64,000 bases of DNA from Prevotella sp. (GCA_017538105.1 JAFYJN010000067.1:55753-119752), one strand, 5' to 3'; shown: positions 34,466 through 45,121, numbered from the stretch's first letter. Numbers and translations are program-made. Notes: generated from the sequence alone by a model not told the origin.

Positions 34466-35497
34466 CTAAGTGAACATCGAGGGTATCTTTCGTATTATCT
34501 TTCCCGTTTCGGTCATGGGGAGGCGGTTGACGAAGAGTGCTTTGCGGGGGCACCAATAGGGAGGGAGGAGGCGGACAAAAGTATCGTGGTGACGATGGAG
34601 CCATTGCTCGGGTGATTCATCAACGGTGGATGATTCGGAAAGTTCACGACGATGCTCCTTTTGCACTACGATGGTGACCACCTGACCGAGAACAGCATCG
34701 GGGATGGCGGTGACGAAATAGGGTTCACTGATGACATCGGCAAGGAGACGTTCCACCTCTTCAGCCTGAACCTTAATGCCACCGCTGCAGATGACGTTAC
34801 CTGCCCGGCCCAAGACACGGAAGCGGCGACCGTCAACATTCATCTCACCAATATCATTGGTAACAAGCCGTTCTGCACACACCTCTGGCGCATCGATGAC
34901 AATACGTTGGTCGCTGTCGAGGGAGATGGAAACCCCATTGAAAGGAGTATACCATAGTGATGCTTCGGGGCCGCTCAACCTGCGTAGGGCGACATGCGAG
35001 AGAGTCTCCGTCATACCATAGGTGCTGTAAACGGCATTAGGGAAAGAGCGTAAGGTTTTTGCCAAGGTATCGTCGATGGCCCCACCACCGATAATCAGAT
35101 TTTTTATCTTTTTTAGTGCTATCGCCTCCTTCTCATCTTCCAAGGATCGCACCACCTGCATGGGAATCATCGCGGCGAAAGCAATGGTTGATACTTCGGG
35201 GTAGTCTTGTGCCAATGCCACCATGGGATGGCTGTCAGGAATTACCGCCAGCAAACGTAGATTCCACTCCCATGCCCTCACCGCCATCATCTTGCCCGCT
35301 ATATAGTCGAGTGGCAGACAGAGCAACGCCGTTTCTCCCTCCTCCAACTGAAGGAACTCACAGGTGATACGAGCGCTCGCCCTCATACGGGATTTCTCCA
35401 CCCAAAGAGGTTTAGGCGCTCCCGTACTGCCACTGGTATGCACCAGGAGGCGCGGGTCGGAATCGTTCCACTGATGGTAAAACTCTTCGAGGGACAT
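34466..35497 (-). CDS. menE: o-Succinylbenzoate-CoA ligase
   Basis: Activates o-succinylbenzoate to its CoA thioester in menaquinone synthesis. The protein is an ANL-family enzyme of 343 residues, shorter than the roughly 450-490 of E. coli or Bacillus MenE, as in other Bacteroidota. The P-loop LLVHTSGSTGAPKPLWVEKS opens the protein, the YSTYGMTETLSHVALR motif follows, then RFRVLGRAGNVICSGGIKVQ and the catalytic Lys in LPMTETGKIIRKI. It follows menC on the same strand after 115 bp of low-complexity AT-rich spacer. With menC it forms the block that is separated from menB, menD and menF by 12 kb. Confidence 0.92.
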   Translation of the reverse strand: MSLEEFYHQWNDSDPRLLVHTSGSTGAPKPLWVEKSRMRASARITCEFLQLEEGETALLCLPLDYIAGKMMAVRAWEWNLRLLAVIPDSHPMVALAQDYPEVSTIAFAAMIPMQVVRSLEDEKEAIALKKIKNLIIGGGAIDDTLAKTLRSFPNAVYSTYGMTETLSHVALRRLSGPEASLWYTPFNGVSISLDSDQRIVIDAPEVCAERLVTNDIGEMNVDGRRFRVLGRAGNVICSGGIKVQAEEVERLLADVISEPYFVTAIPDAVLGQVVTIVVQKEHRRELSESSTVDESPEQWLHRHHDTFVRLLPPYWCPRKALFVNRLPMTETGKIIRKIPSMFT

Positions 35498-35515
35498 AAG
35501 GGGGGAAGATTAAAA

Positions 35516-35575
35516 AATGAAAGATTTAAAGATTATAAAATTAAAGGATTAGGAAATTAAAAGATTAAAGGATTA
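35516..35575. repeat. AT-rich GATTAAA-type spacer repeat
   Basis: The menC-menE gap is built from irregular GATTAAA/AGATTAT units. The 18-mer AAAGATTATAAAATTAAA (35528-35545) recurs exactly at 59032-59049 behind the HAD phosphatase gene. No coding or RNA feature is seen here. Confidence 0.6.
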
Positions 35576-35612
35576 TTGACTCCGCAGACTCATCTGGTAC
35601 GGCAATAGTGAA

Positions 35613-36641
35613 CTATGAATTGTAGCAAGAGAACCACATACGGTCACCCTTGAGATGGAGGGGAACATCGATATTGTCGGTGAAGAGTTGTCCCGTGCCC
35701 AGGCCCTGGGGCATGGTGATATGAGGGCCATAGAGCTTTGCTGCGAGGTGCGCTATCGCATTCAAGCCGACGTTACTCTCCAAAGCGCTAGTCATCCAAG
35801 AGCCGATGCCTCGTTGCTGAGCCATGGTTATCCATTCCTGGGAACCTACCATACCACCATGCAGCGAAGGTTTGAGGATGATGTATTGCGGTTGGATAGT
35901 GTCAAGCAGTTCGGCTTTCCGTTTTATGTCGTTCACCCCTATCAGTTCCTCGTCGAGGGCAATAGGCAGTGGCGTGTTACGGCAGAGCGCAGCCATCGCC
36001 TGCCACTGTCCTTGTTGAATAGGTTGTTCGATGGAATGGATATCATAACGCGCCAACTGTTCAAGTCGTAGGAGTGCCTCCTCGGGTGAGAATGCCCCGT
36101 TGGCATCCACCCGCAGTTCCACATTTTGACTGGAGAACCGTTGGCGGAGCATCCTGATGAGCGACAGTTCCTCATCGAAGGCGATGGCTCCGATTTTCAA
36201 CTTCACACATTGGAAGCCCCCACACAGTTTTTCCTCCATGCGCCGTTGCATCTCATCGAAAGAACCCATCCAGACCAACCCGTTGATGGGTATGCCCTCC
36301 TCTCCCCGGGCGAAAGGCGTATCAAAGAGCGCCCAAGACTGTTGCCGAAGGTTCAGCATGGCCGTTTCCAGACCAAAGAGCATCGATGGATAAGGTCGCA
36401 GTTGTTCCTCGGGCACTGTTCCCGTCACCTCCACCACCTGACAAGCCTTTTTTAACACCTCTTCATAGTCGGGGAGGTCGTCGCATGACAGTTGTGGCAA
36501 AGGCGCACACTCCCCCACACCGCTGCGGCCCAGTTCATCGGTCAAAGTAACCATCCACGAGGTACGCGTGGTATAGACACCACGTGATGTTCCTGCGGGG
36601 AAACGGAAATGGAAGGTTCTACGTTCGACTTGGGTTTTCAC
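35613..36641 (-). CDS. menC: o-Succinylbenzoate synthase
   Basis: Dehydrates SHCHC to o-succinylbenzoate. It belongs to the enolase superfamily and at 342 residues has the normal length. The superfamily landmarks are all visible: FQCVKLKIGAI with the catalytic KxK, the metal ligands in ELRVDANGAF (Asp), HSIEQPI (Glu) and ALDEELIG (Asp/Glu), and the second catalytic Lys in QYIILKPSLHGGMVGS. Followed by menE on the same strand. Upstream is a low-complexity spacer and then the lipoprotein gene ending at 36735. Confidence 0.94.
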   Translation of the reverse strand: MKTQVERRTFHFRFPAGTSRGVYTTRTSWMVTLTDELGRSGVGECAPLPQLSCDDLPDYEEVLKKACQVVEVTGTVPEEQLRPYPSMLFGLETAMLNLRQQSWALFDTPFARGEEGIPINGLVWMGSFDEMQRRMEEKLCGGFQCVKLKIGAIAFDEELSLIRMLRQRFSSQNVELRVDANGAFSPEEALLRLEQLARYDIHSIEQPIQQGQWQAMAALCRNTPLPIALDEELIGVNDIKRKAELLDTIQPQYIILKPSLHGGMVGSQEWITMAQQRGIGSWMTSALESNVGLNAIAHLAAKLYGPHITMPQGLGTGQLFTDNIDVPLHLKGDRMWFSCYNS

Positions 36642-36644
36642 GGA

Positions 36645-36733
36645 GTTAATAGTTAAGGAGTTAAGAAGTTAAGGAGTTAAGCCATTACCCTGCGAATTAT
36701 AAATTTCAACGTTCAATATTCAACGTTCAATGT
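36645..36733. repeat. Low-complexity tandem spacer upstream of menC
   Basis: Contains GTTAAGGAGTTAAGAAGTTA-type units (36652-36680) and then CAACGTTCAATATTCAACGT (36707 onward), each a short tandem with few changes. Reverse-complemented, the first part reads CTTAACTCCTTAAC, the same style as the spacer at 59096-59210. No promoter box or hairpin is clear. Confidence 0.5.
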
Positions 36734-36734
36734 C

Positions 36735-37256
36735 TCAGTCCCAAGCTTGGAAAGCACTAATGGGCAGTTCCGTGGTATGGTCATGAGGCAGACCGAGGTC
36801 GTAACCTTCGAGAGGTGTCGCCAGATAAGTAGGAAGACCGTCCTCTTCGGGCTGGAAGAACTCCAGTTTCATGCGTCCCGTTTTCTTCGTCTTGCTCTTT
36901 TCCTCTGTCAAGTTAAAGACAATCGTATAGATATCTTCGCCTTGTTTCTCCACTACCTGATAGGTGCCATCATATAACACTTGTGTATGATGCATACCCT
37001 CTTCAGGGTCAAAATGCATGTCTAATATCTGCATCTCGTTGTCGGGCGAAAAGAACACGAGGGTGATGGTGTCGCCTCGACTGGTTATCTGAAAATTACC
37101 GAGTACAGGCAAAACGTACTTGTCTTGTTGCTCAACGGCTTGCGATGTTGCCGTCTGGGGCGTTTGTTCCTTTGCAGGAGCTTGTCTTTTGCCGTTAGCA
37201 CATGCGCCCTGCACGATGATTATCAATAGGGCAAGGAGGATAATAGTTTTTTTCAT
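36735..37256 (-). CDS. Secreted or lipid-anchored protein of unknown function
   Basis: 173 residues with a hydrophobic signal (MKKTIILLALLIIIVQGACA). The Cys in QGAC could be a lipid anchor, but the lipobox is weak. A Lys/Gln/Ala-rich linker (RQAPAKEQTPQTATSQAVEQ) leads to a beta-rich domain (YVLPVLGNFQITSRGDTITL, MHHTQVLYDGTYQVVEKQGE, RMKLEFFQPEEDGLPTYLAT). The layout resembles the small DUF4738-type Bacteroidota lipoproteins, though I am not certain of the family. It lies behind sprA on the same strand. Function unknown. Confidence 0.65.
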   Translation of the reverse strand: MKKTIILLALLIIIVQGACANGKRQAPAKEQTPQTATSQAVEQQDKYVLPVLGNFQITSRGDTITLVFFSPDNEMQILDMHFDPEEGMHHTQVLYDGTYQVVEKQGEDIYTIVFNLTEEKSKTKKTGRMKLEFFQPEEDGLPTYLATPLEGYDLGLPHDHTTELPISAFQAWD

Positions 37257-37365
37257 TGGTTAAAATATTTGAGGTTAGGGATTAGTGATTTAGAATTTGA
37301 GATGATGGTTAGGGGTTAGGAATCCTTTGGGCTTCCGCCCTTTGGAGAGCAGGGGTGGGTATTTC

Positions 37366-40300
37366 CTATCTTGTAAGTGAGAATTTCAGGCTGAGACCGA
37401 AGTCGCGTGTTGTGGTTGGGTAACTGTTCGAAGAGAGCAGTGGAGTGTTGATTTGCTGGTCGTAGTAGAAACTCAAGGTGAGCATCTTCGACAGTGTATA
37501 GTCAGCATTGACGGAGAATTTGAACGCCGTGTTGCCACTGCTCGCCGTCGATGTCATCGAAGCGATGTCACGCGTGAGGTTTGCCTGATCACGGTAAGAC
37601 ACATCGATTCGCATATTCAAATCGTGGTTGAACCCTTTTTGGCTCGTCGACGACGACTGTTTATCCGGTTTTCCTTCGTTGTCGTTATCCTTATCCTTTC
37701 CACCACTCTTCACCTTTCGATGGTTGCCACCACCGAAGAGTCGGCTGAAGGAGAAGTTATTGATTCTATAACCCATTCCCAGCACCCAGTCGTAGCTTGA
37801 GGTTTCATTGATTTGCACGCTCGTCATGCTGAGGTTGAGAACACGTGTGGAACGGTATTCCAGTTTGCATGTAAGGTTATTCAAGAGCGTCACATCGATG
37901 CCCAAGAGCGGAGAGAACGACTCATTGATGCTCACTGTCGACACGTTGAACATACTGCTGGGCACAGGATTGCCCGTCGTGGCATCTGGTACGAATCCCA
38001 AACCGTTCATGTATTCATTCCATGCGCTGTAACTGGCATAGGCACCCACGGCATACACGCTCTTGTAGGCATGGCTTAGGTTGACACTCTTGAAATGTTC
38101 GCTAAACCAAGGCAGTTTGCTCAGTCCACTGTATTTCACCGACCAGTTTGGCAGCAGTCGCTTGAGCGATGGGAAGATAGATAGGTTGTTGCCCCCCATA
38201 CTAGTGTATGCAGCCAAGAAAGCCGGAATCATCACGTCGGCACTATATTTGTTCACCGAGCCGTTTTCGGGGTCGAACGTCTTCCCTGCCAATGCTGACG
38301 AGTTGGGATAGGTAGCCCCTGCATATTGTGCCTCCACGCGATTGCGGAAATCATCAAGAGATTGACAGAAACTCTCAAACGTCTTCGAGTGGTAGCCGTC
38401 GTTGGCATCGCCCCTTCCCTCGAAGGCACTGCCCATGGAGATGGTTGTCATGGTGAACGTCCCGCTCTGAGTTGTGGGACAACCCTCATACATATATTGT
38501 ATGTTTTTGGCCACCGTTTCCGTACGCGACGCAGAGAGGTCGATCTTTAGGTCACGCACCGGTTCGAGCGTCACCTTCAGTTGCAAGTCCTCGGTACGGC
38601 TTGTCGCCGCATGTATTGACGTTGCCACATCTTCAACGTTGAGCAGCCATCCGTTTTGTGCCGCCTTGTCAAGATAACCATCATCGATGAATCCGAAAGC
38701 GAAGTCGAGTCCTGGCGACATGATGTCGCCTGTGCGCTGTCCAAAGGCATCGCCCACGTTCGGCATGAATCCAGGCACCGACAAATGATATTGGTTGCGG
38801 TAGGATACCCCCACATTACGCACCATCATGAGCAACCTTGCCACAGCCTGTGCCGCCTTGTACCAAGGTTTGTCGTCGAGAGGCGCTTTGGGAATAACCG
38901 TGATTTTCATCTTTAAGGTAGAGTCACCCTTATTGATGACCTTAATCTTGTTTTCATCCACCTTTTTGATGCGCACATCGACCGGTTTTCCATTACTGTC
39001 TTTTGCTGTGACAGTGATACGTTTCGTCTTCTTGTTGTGAGTGACGATCATTGACGTGTCGGCCTTGATGGTAATCTCTTTTTCGAAAGCCTGTCGGTTC
39101 TTGGGCAAATCCTTTTTCTTGTCATCCTCCTTTTCATCTTTCTTTTCGCCCTTCTTGTCACCTTGACTTCCTACCTGTTTTCCTTTGTCCGGTTTCTTCT
39201 TGGTTGTTGTCGTGGTCTTCGAGAAACGTTCGTTGGTTTTCTTGAGAAACGGTATATGGTCGTAAAGTTTCTGCATATTGAACGTTCCATTGAGGGAGAG
39301 CGTCCGGTTCGAAGTGATGGTGTTGCCAAGCGTAGTGCCATCTTCAAGGTCGCTACCACGAACCCAGTTATAGGTAGATTGGTAGTTGGCGTCGAGGTTC
39401 ACCCAGTCGAAGATGGGGATGAGATTGATTGGCGGCTTGTACGACACGGTAAAGTTCTGCGAATAATCGAGCGGTCGTCCCAAGTTGTGTATCGATGTCC
39501 ACACCGAGTCTTTCCACGCTTGGTAATGGTCAGGATAGAGATCCTTGTTAATCGGAGTGTAAGGTTCCTCTATTTCCGCCCGTGTGGCACTGTGGAAGTT
39601 GGCATGCAGGTTCTTGGTGAGGTCCCAACGTATGGAGAATTCGCGGTTCCACGTGAACTGCTCGTTGAATATCAACGGCAATTGGTTGCCCTCGAGACTC
39701 TGCATGTCGCGTTCCTGCAGTTCATGGTACACCCGACGGATTTCCGTGTTGAACGCCACGTTCTGCGGTAGCCAGTTCAGTCCGAACCGTTTGAACAGTT
39801 CAAGCCATTTCGACTTGCTCTTGATTTTCTTGAAAGGCTCCCACGCCTTGTAAACAGGTGTCCACGAATAGTTGAGAACCCCGCGCCACTCATCCTCATT
39901 GTCGTAGACAACTGTCTCTCCTTGGGAATGTCGGTGCGCATGGCTATATGTGAACGAGAAGTTGGCAGGGTCGTAGGGCATGGGGTGCCGTTTGTTGGCG
40001 ATACCCACCCTGACGTTGGATAGCGAGAAGTTCGTGCTTGTGGTACGCGTCACGGCGATGGCTTCTATGGAGTCGCGTTCATGTTTGTCGGTAATGGCCT
40101 CCAAGGCATCGTCAAGTTTCATATCCGTGTCGAGCGGGTTGTATTTGGGACTAGTCTCCTCTTTGGTTACTGAATAATAGAGAGGAGCCGACACTTTCGC
40201 CTTGTCAGGGAAGAACTTACCCAATTCGAAGCGCGTGGTGACGCTGTATGTCTTGAAGTTGTCTGTCGAGCGCTGGCTCACCCCCTCTTCCAGTCCGCCA

Positions 40301-43300
40301 AATCCCTCGCTCATGTATTTCCCCACTACATCGACGGTGCCAAAGTCGGAAAGTTGCACATTCAGGTTGCCCTGTGCAGCCCATCCGCCTTCGTTGTTGT
40401 ATTCCTTGAGTCGTAGTTCGTTGACCCACACCTCACCCGATTTGGGGTCACCCGACAGGTTTCTCACGCCGATAATCATCGTCTTCACCTCGCCAAGCGT
40501 CGGGTTACCCATGATGCTTACCTTATTGCCTGGTTTGTTGTCGTCGTAATCCGAGAAGAGCTGGTTGTAGGAAGCCTGCCCCTCCGACTTTGCCCTGTTA
40601 CGCTTTTTCTTCAGTTGGGTGAAGATATCAAGAGATATGTCGAGCATATTGTCTTCCGGCCAAACGACTTGTTTGTCCTGTGTGGAATATTTGTCGTAGT
40701 ATCCCGCCGGTGTCAGTTTCAGCGGTATCTCGTATTCATAGAAGTTGCTCTTGTAGTCACTTCCCAATCTGACGAACACCGCCAATTGGTTGTCGGCCAA
40801 GTTGGTTGTGTTTTCAAGCATTGGATTGGCATGGACGAACATCTGTAGACGCTTGTACTGTCTAAGATCAAGCGTCGTATTCTTGTACACAGCCTTCGAC
40901 TCACCCGTACCCAAGTTTTCGACCACCATGTTGAGAGCCTGTTCGTTGCTCTCCACCAGTTGGGGCTGAGTAGGATCCTGCGCCCTATCGATGCCCGGAG
41001 GCAACACATAGTTCACCGGCTGTTTATCATTGTTCTCCTCGATATTCACGGCACTCACCGATAGGTGTCCAGTGTTGGTGGCACTGTTGGTGAGGTTCTG
41101 ATCATATACGCGCCACTCACCCCTGACAAGGTAGAGCGTTCCGAATCGCATAACGATTGGTTTCTCGAATCCTGTGAGGAACATACGCATGAACCGAATC
41201 GACGAGAAGTCGCCGATGCTTCCCACGCGCTGGTCGTATTGGTCGAGAGGTATGCGGAACTGATACCAGGTGACGTTGTATGACTCGCCGTTGCGGGTCT
41301 TTCCCGACGATTCGCGGCTGTCGACGATGAAGTTGCGTCCCACCACCATGTCCTCGGGTCGTATCGACACCTTGTATTGATAGTATTTCTCATACTCGTT
41401 GAGCGTATAGTCCTGGTTGATGTCCTCCACATCGGGTGTTGTCTTGTACGATGTGTCATAACTTTCCGACCTCGTGTCGGAGTCAGGCGAGTTTCCTTGA
41501 GGGTTATTGATACGCTTGTAGCGTTGGAGGATGGAAGCTTGTATCTGGTCGAAGTCGCTCCCCCTGAAATAGTGGTAGTTGTCGTTGGCAGGGTCGTTCA
41601 TGATAGAGTCGAACACCTCCGCCGACACTTTTCCCTGTATAGCCGTGAGGAAATCCTGGTATGATTCGAAGGTACGCTCCTCCTCGTCGGTCAGTCCGTT
41701 GAATCCCACGTCCTGTTTCTCTCGCGATCCCGATGTGGTGGCGAAGGCATAGGTCACTGCCGTTTGAGTGGGCACCTTTCCCCACTGGGTGGTAGTGAAA
41801 CTGCTAGAACCATCCACCGGCATACCGCTCTCGTAGAATTTCTTTCCGTCGTGCAGCACATCCTCGCTCACCTCGCCGAGATTGATATAGAAGTCACCTC
41901 CATACTCATGCGCATCCGCCTGTTCATTGGTATAGATGAATGGGTCGAGGAGCCAGAACTCAATATATTCGATGTTGGCAGCCTCGAAGTCGTTGGTGTC
42001 GAGTTTTCTCATCATGCCACCCCATGTACGTGCCGGTTGAGTGAGTCGTCCATTGGCGGTGAGGTCGGGGTTAAAGTTATACGGTCCACGCTCATCGGGA
42101 TAGAAAGCCAAGTTAAGGATGGGTTGCGGAGCCGTCGCACCCGAGTAGGAGTTTTGGTCACGGTTGGGGAACAATTCGCGTACATACACCTCTCGCACAT
42201 AATGGTTTGACAACTGTTCGAGGTCGCTCTTGATATGTCCAGGAGTGAGCGACGAGGTTCGACGTGTGAACAGCGGGTCAATGGTGTACCATGCCAGCAA
42301 TGATCGGTTGTAGCCGCTTGTCAGTCCCACCTTATCATTATGCTCGTCAAACATCGTAGGCACACTAGATATGATCCACGAAGTGGGCGTCGACACATCT
42401 ATCTCATTTTTGGTGTTTTCGAAGTCGTCAAGGTACGACGCGTTATCCTGTGTGCCATGGCTTTGTCCGGCGATGAGTTGGGCGAACTCCGCGTTGAACG
42501 TGATGTTCGAGGGTTGCGTAAGATGGAGGAACGGTATCTTGTCAAGCATATTGGTGAGCCATTGGCTCTCCTTTTTCCAGTGCAGGTTGACGCCCCAAAT
42601 GGTGTTGTTGAGCGGTTCCGCTCCCATCGACACCTTGGTGGTCAGCGCCTGTTCCGACAAATGCTGTATGGTACCACTCATCTGGAAGTCCTTCGTGAAG
42701 TCGTACTGCCAGTTCATGCCGAACATGGTCTTTCTTTGCTGCCCGTAATCGGTGTTGCTTTCGAACGATGCGCTCACCTGTGTACCCGCATCGAGAATAC
42801 TCTGGTTGAGGATGGTCACCTCGCCCGCCGAATAGTCGACGCTATAGTCCGATCCCTCATGCAGTTCCACACCTCCTGCCGTAACATGCACCGACCCCTG
42901 GGGCACGTTGTATGCCCCGAGCGAGATAACGTTGGCCGACGTTCCACGGAACTGTCCCATGAGCACATATTTGTCCTTCTCTGCGATTTGCTTGGCCACA
43001 GTCTTTGTGGAGTCGTAGAGTTCGAAGAAACAGTATTTCTCCGCCACATCGCTGCTGATGCCCTTTGAGGTAAGGAACTTATACATATACTCGCCAAAAG
43101 GCTCCGCCTCGGGCAGGAACACGCGTCCGTTGGTCACAGTATACCCCTTCACATAGTCGAAATAACCGTTGGAGTGTGGCTTCTTGTTGTTGTCGAGACG
43201 GTCGGCACCCAACCCCTTGATGATGGCCATATCCTTGACCTGAGGTTCCGGAATATAGGTAAGGTAGACACCCGCTGTGTCGCTCTGGTATTTGATGTCG

Positions 43301-44979
43301 AGACGGAACTTGTCCTCCTCGACTGATGAGGCAAGGTAATAAACGTTTTTCATCATCAGGTCCCAGTTGCCCTGATGCGGGTTATTGCTCGTGTTTTTGA
43401 GAGCCTTGACGAAGAGGCATTGGTTGACATCTGTGATGTTGTTGGCGAACTCACCCACCTGATAGGTCATCCCCCCATAGGTATATTCGAAGGCCACGGC
43501 CAACACCTGGTCGGTCTGCAGCGCCGTTTTGAGCGAAATATAGCCCAATTCGGCATTGACGGTATATTCCGACGAGTTGAGCAGTCGGGCGTTCTGTAGT
43601 TTCTCATAGTCGACCCCACCCTCGAAATTGGGTATGCCATCGAGCACCGTCGATGTCTGGTCGATGTTTCTTGCGTCGACGTACGTGCTTACCATGGTGG
43701 CGTATTCGTTGTTGGCCGTATTCTGCGGCAGTTCCGAAGCCCCACCCCACATCTTATTGTAGATCTTGGTACCCTCGCCCAGGTCGGCCAGTGCCACGAT
43801 GTTACGTGTGTTGTTCGCCGCTCCCGTCTTGTTGGTCACCCACACCTCAACGCGATTGATTTTGAATCCCGAGGTAAGGTTGGGCAGTGTCTTCATGGCG
43901 TCGTCGTAGCGGTCGCGGAAGTACTGTGCGAGGAAGAAATGTCGGTTCTCCTCATAGTTGGCCGCATCGATTTCGAAGGGTGTCAGTTGTACTCCGCCTT
44001 TTGACGACACGCTCTTTGAGGAAGATTTTTTCTGCGAGAACACCGTCTGAAGTTTCAGTTTACCGAACTGCCAATCGGTGCGCAGTCCGAAGAGCGACGA
44101 CGCTCCCCGGATGAGCGAGGAGTTGGAGGGGAAGGATATGTTGCCCGCCTCCACCAATTTGATGATTTCGTCTTCTTTTCCTTCGTATTTGAGCTTGAGG
44201 TTTTGTGTGTCGAAGTCGAAGGTGGCATCGGTGTTGTAGTTGAGGTTCATGTTCACCTTGTCACCCACCTTTCCGTTGACGTTGAGGTTGATTTTCTCGT
44301 CGAAGTCGAAGGTGGTGGTGTTTCTGTTCCTTATGGGCAGCGAGGGGTTGTCGATGTTTTTGAGTGTGGCTCCAAATTTCAGTTCTGCCGTGCCCTGTGT
44401 CTTGATGCGCACACCACCCGGTCCGAAAATTTTCTCCGCCGGTCCGAGGTCGAAGTGCATGTCGGTGAAGTCGAAGCGTTCCTTTCCTTTGCTGGCCGCC
44501 ACTTCCTCGTTTTTCGTCTTGAAATAATGGTAGAAATCCTGTCTGTTTCGCCACTCGAAATATTCCTCGGGGGTCATCATGATGGGTGCAGCCACCCATG
44601 TGCCTCCAATTTTCGTGCCGAAGACATAGCGGTTGAGCGTATCGTTGTATACCACGTCCATCTTCAAGTTGTCGGGACGGTTGAGGTCGACAGACTGCTG
44701 GTCAAGGTCATCGACAGTAACGGGAACGGTACGCTGTATCTTCCATCTCGGGTGCAGCAACGAGTCGGGAATTTCCTCCTCGTCAATCACCACGTCGGTG
44801 AGGTGTATCGTAGTGTCAGGGGGCAGCAGCGGTTGGTGGTCAGTGGTCTCGGTCAACGAACGTCCGTCCTGTGCCACATGGTTCTTGGCACCACGAGGCA
44901 CTGACATCGCCCTTCCCGCCACCATGGTGATGGCCAAGAAGGCGACAAGCATGAGCGACAGCCGTTCGTTGATTTTCAT
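37366..44979 (-). CDS. sprA: T9SS outer-membrane translocon protein SprA
   Basis: At 2537 residues this is the largest gene here and of the usual SprA (Sov) size. SprA forms the giant 36-strand outer-membrane channel of the type IX secretion system, through which proteins with C-terminal sorting domains leave the cell. It has an N-terminal signal (LSLMLVAFLAITMVAG) and many features of the family: MTPEEYFEWRNRQDFYHYFK, ARTWGGMMRKLDTNDFEAAN, EYIEFWLLDPFIYTNEQADA, SGEVWVNELRLKEYNNEGGW, and a long strand-rich barrel ending RDFGLSLKFSLTR. An internal Lys/Asp/Glu-rich stretch (residues about 1930-1960, GDKKGEKKDEKEDDKKKDLP) is a low-complexity loop. ruvA directly upstream is the standard neighbour. 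The presence of sprA implies that T9SS cargo such as the 1670-aa protein is secreted. Confidence 0.95.
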   Translation of the reverse strand: MKINERLSLMLVAFLAITMVAGRAMSVPRGAKNHVAQDGRSLTETTDHQPLLPPDTTIHLTDVVIDEEEIPDSLLHPRWKIQRTVPVTVDDLDQQSVDLNRPDNLKMDVVYNDTLNRYVFGTKIGGTWVAAPIMMTPEEYFEWRNRQDFYHYFKTKNEEVAASKGKERFDFTDMHFDLGPAEKIFGPGGVRIKTQGTAELKFGATLKNIDNPSLPIRNRNTTTFDFDEKINLNVNGKVGDKVNMNLNYNTDATFDFDTQNLKLKYEGKEDEIIKLVEAGNISFPSNSSLIRGASSLFGLRTDWQFGKLKLQTVFSQKKSSSKSVSSKGGVQLTPFEIDAANYEENRHFFLAQYFRDRYDDAMKTLPNLTSGFKINRVEVWVTNKTGAANNTRNIVALADLGEGTKIYNKMWGGASELPQNTANNEYATMVSTYVDARNIDQTSTVLDGIPNFEGGVDYEKLQNARLLNSSEYTVNAELGYISLKTALQTDQVLAVAFEYTYGGMTYQVGEFANNITDVNQCLFVKALKNTSNNPHQGNWDLMMKNVYYLASSVEEDKFRLDIKYQSDTAGVYLTYIPEPQVKDMAIIKGLGADRLDNNKKPHSNGYFDYVKGYTVTNGRVFLPEAEPFGEYMYKFLTSKGISSDVAEKYCFFELYDSTKTVAKQIAEKDKYVLMGQFRGTSANVISLGAYNVPQGSVHVTAGGVELHEGSDYSVDYSAGEVTILNQSILDAGTQVSASFESNTDYGQQRKTMFGMNWQYDFTKDFQMSGTIQHLSEQALTTKVSMGAEPLNNTIWGVNLHWKKESQWLTNMLDKIPFLHLTQPSNITFNAEFAQLIAGQSHGTQDNASYLDDFENTKNEIDVSTPTSWIISSVPTMFDEHNDKVGLTSGYNRSLLAWYTIDPLFTRRTSSLTPGHIKSDLEQLSNHYVREVYVRELFPNRDQNSYSGATAPQPILNLAFYPDERGPYNFNPDLTANGRLTQPARTWGGMMRKLDTNDFEAANIEYIEFWLLDPFIYTNEQADAHEYGGDFYINLGEVSEDVLHDGKKFYESGMPVDGSSSFTTTQWGKVPTQTAVTYAFATTSGSREKQDVGFNGLTDEEERTFESYQDFLTAIQGKVSAEVFDSIMNDPANDNYHYFRGSDFDQIQASILQRYKRINNPQGNSPDSDTRSESYDTSYKTTPDVEDINQDYTLNEYEKYYQYKVSIRPEDMVVGRNFIVDSRESSGKTRNGESYNVTWYQFRIPLDQYDQRVGSIGDFSSIRFMRMFLTGFEKPIVMRFGTLYLVRGEWRVYDQNLTNSATNTGHLSVSAVNIEENNDKQPVNYVLPPGIDRAQDPTQPQLVESNEQALNMVVENLGTGESKAVYKNTTLDLRQYKRLQMFVHANPMLENTTNLADNQLAVFVRLGSDYKSNFYEYEIPLKLTPAGYYDKYSTQDKQVVWPEDNMLDISLDIFTQLKKKRNRAKSEGQASYNQLFSDYDDNKPGNKVSIMGNPTLGEVKTMIIGVRNLSGDPKSGEVWVNELRLKEYNNEGGWAAQGNLNVQLSDFGTVDVVGKYMSEGFGGLEEGVSQRSTDNFKTYSVTTRFELGKFFPDKAKVSAPLYYSVTKEETSPKYNPLDTDMKLDDALEAITDKHERDSIEAIAVTRTTSTNFSLSNVRVGIANKRHPMPYDPANFSFTYSHAHRHSQGETVVYDNEDEWRGVLNYSWTPVYKAWEPFKKIKSKSKWLELFKRFGLNWLPQNVAFNTEIRRVYHELQERDMQSLEGNQLPLIFNEQFTWNREFSIRWDLTKNLHANFHSATRAEIEEPYTPINKDLYPDHYQAWKDSVWTSIHNLGRPLDYSQNFTVSYKPPINLIPIFDWVNLDANYQSTYNWVRGSDLEDGTTLGNTITSNRTLSLNGTFNMQKLYDHIPFLKKTNERFSKTTTTTKKKPDKGKQVGSQGDKKGEKKDEKEDDKKKDLPKNRQAFEKEITIKADTSMIVTHNKKTKRITVTAKDSNGKPVDVRIKKVDENKIKVINKGDSTLKMKITVIPKAPLDDKPWYKAAQAVARLLMMVRNVGVSYRNQYHLSVPGFMPNVGDAFGQRTGDIMSPGLDFAFGFIDDGYLDKAAQNGWLLNVEDVATSIHAATSRTEDLQLKVTLEPVRDLKIDLSASRTETVAKNIQYMYEGCPTTQSGTFTMTTISMGSAFEGRGDANDGYHSKTFESFCQSLDDFRNRVEAQYAGATYPNSSALAGKTFDPENGSVNKYSADVMIPAFLAAYTSMGGNNLSIFPSLKRLLPNWSVKYSGLSKLPWFSEHFKSVNLSHAYKSVYAVGAYASYSAWNEYMNGLGFVPDATTGNPVPSSMFNVSTVSINESFSPLLGIDVTLLNNLTCKLEYRSTRVLNLSMTSVQINETSSYDWVLGMGYRINNFSFSRLFGGGNHRKVKSGGKDKDNDNEGKPDKQSSSTSQKGFNHDLNMRIDVSYRDQANLTRDIASMTSTASSGNTAFKFSVNADYTLSKMLTLSFYYDQQINTPLLSSNSYPTTTRDFGLSLKFSLTR

Positions 44980-45121
44980 TGACTTAATATTACATTTTGG
45001 AAGTTAAAGTGGAAGTAAATTCACTTCGTTCATGGGAGTTAAAGTGGAAGTTAAAACGGACATTACTCCGCCTACAATTTTTACCTTTTTACTTTTTTAC
45101 CCTTTTACTTTTCACTTCCCT

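Noticed and set aside
37325-37345. Hairpin-like sequence behind sprA as a terminator
   Set aside because: The stem is only GGGC/GCCC with T-T mismatches outside it and no T-run in the direction of transcription.
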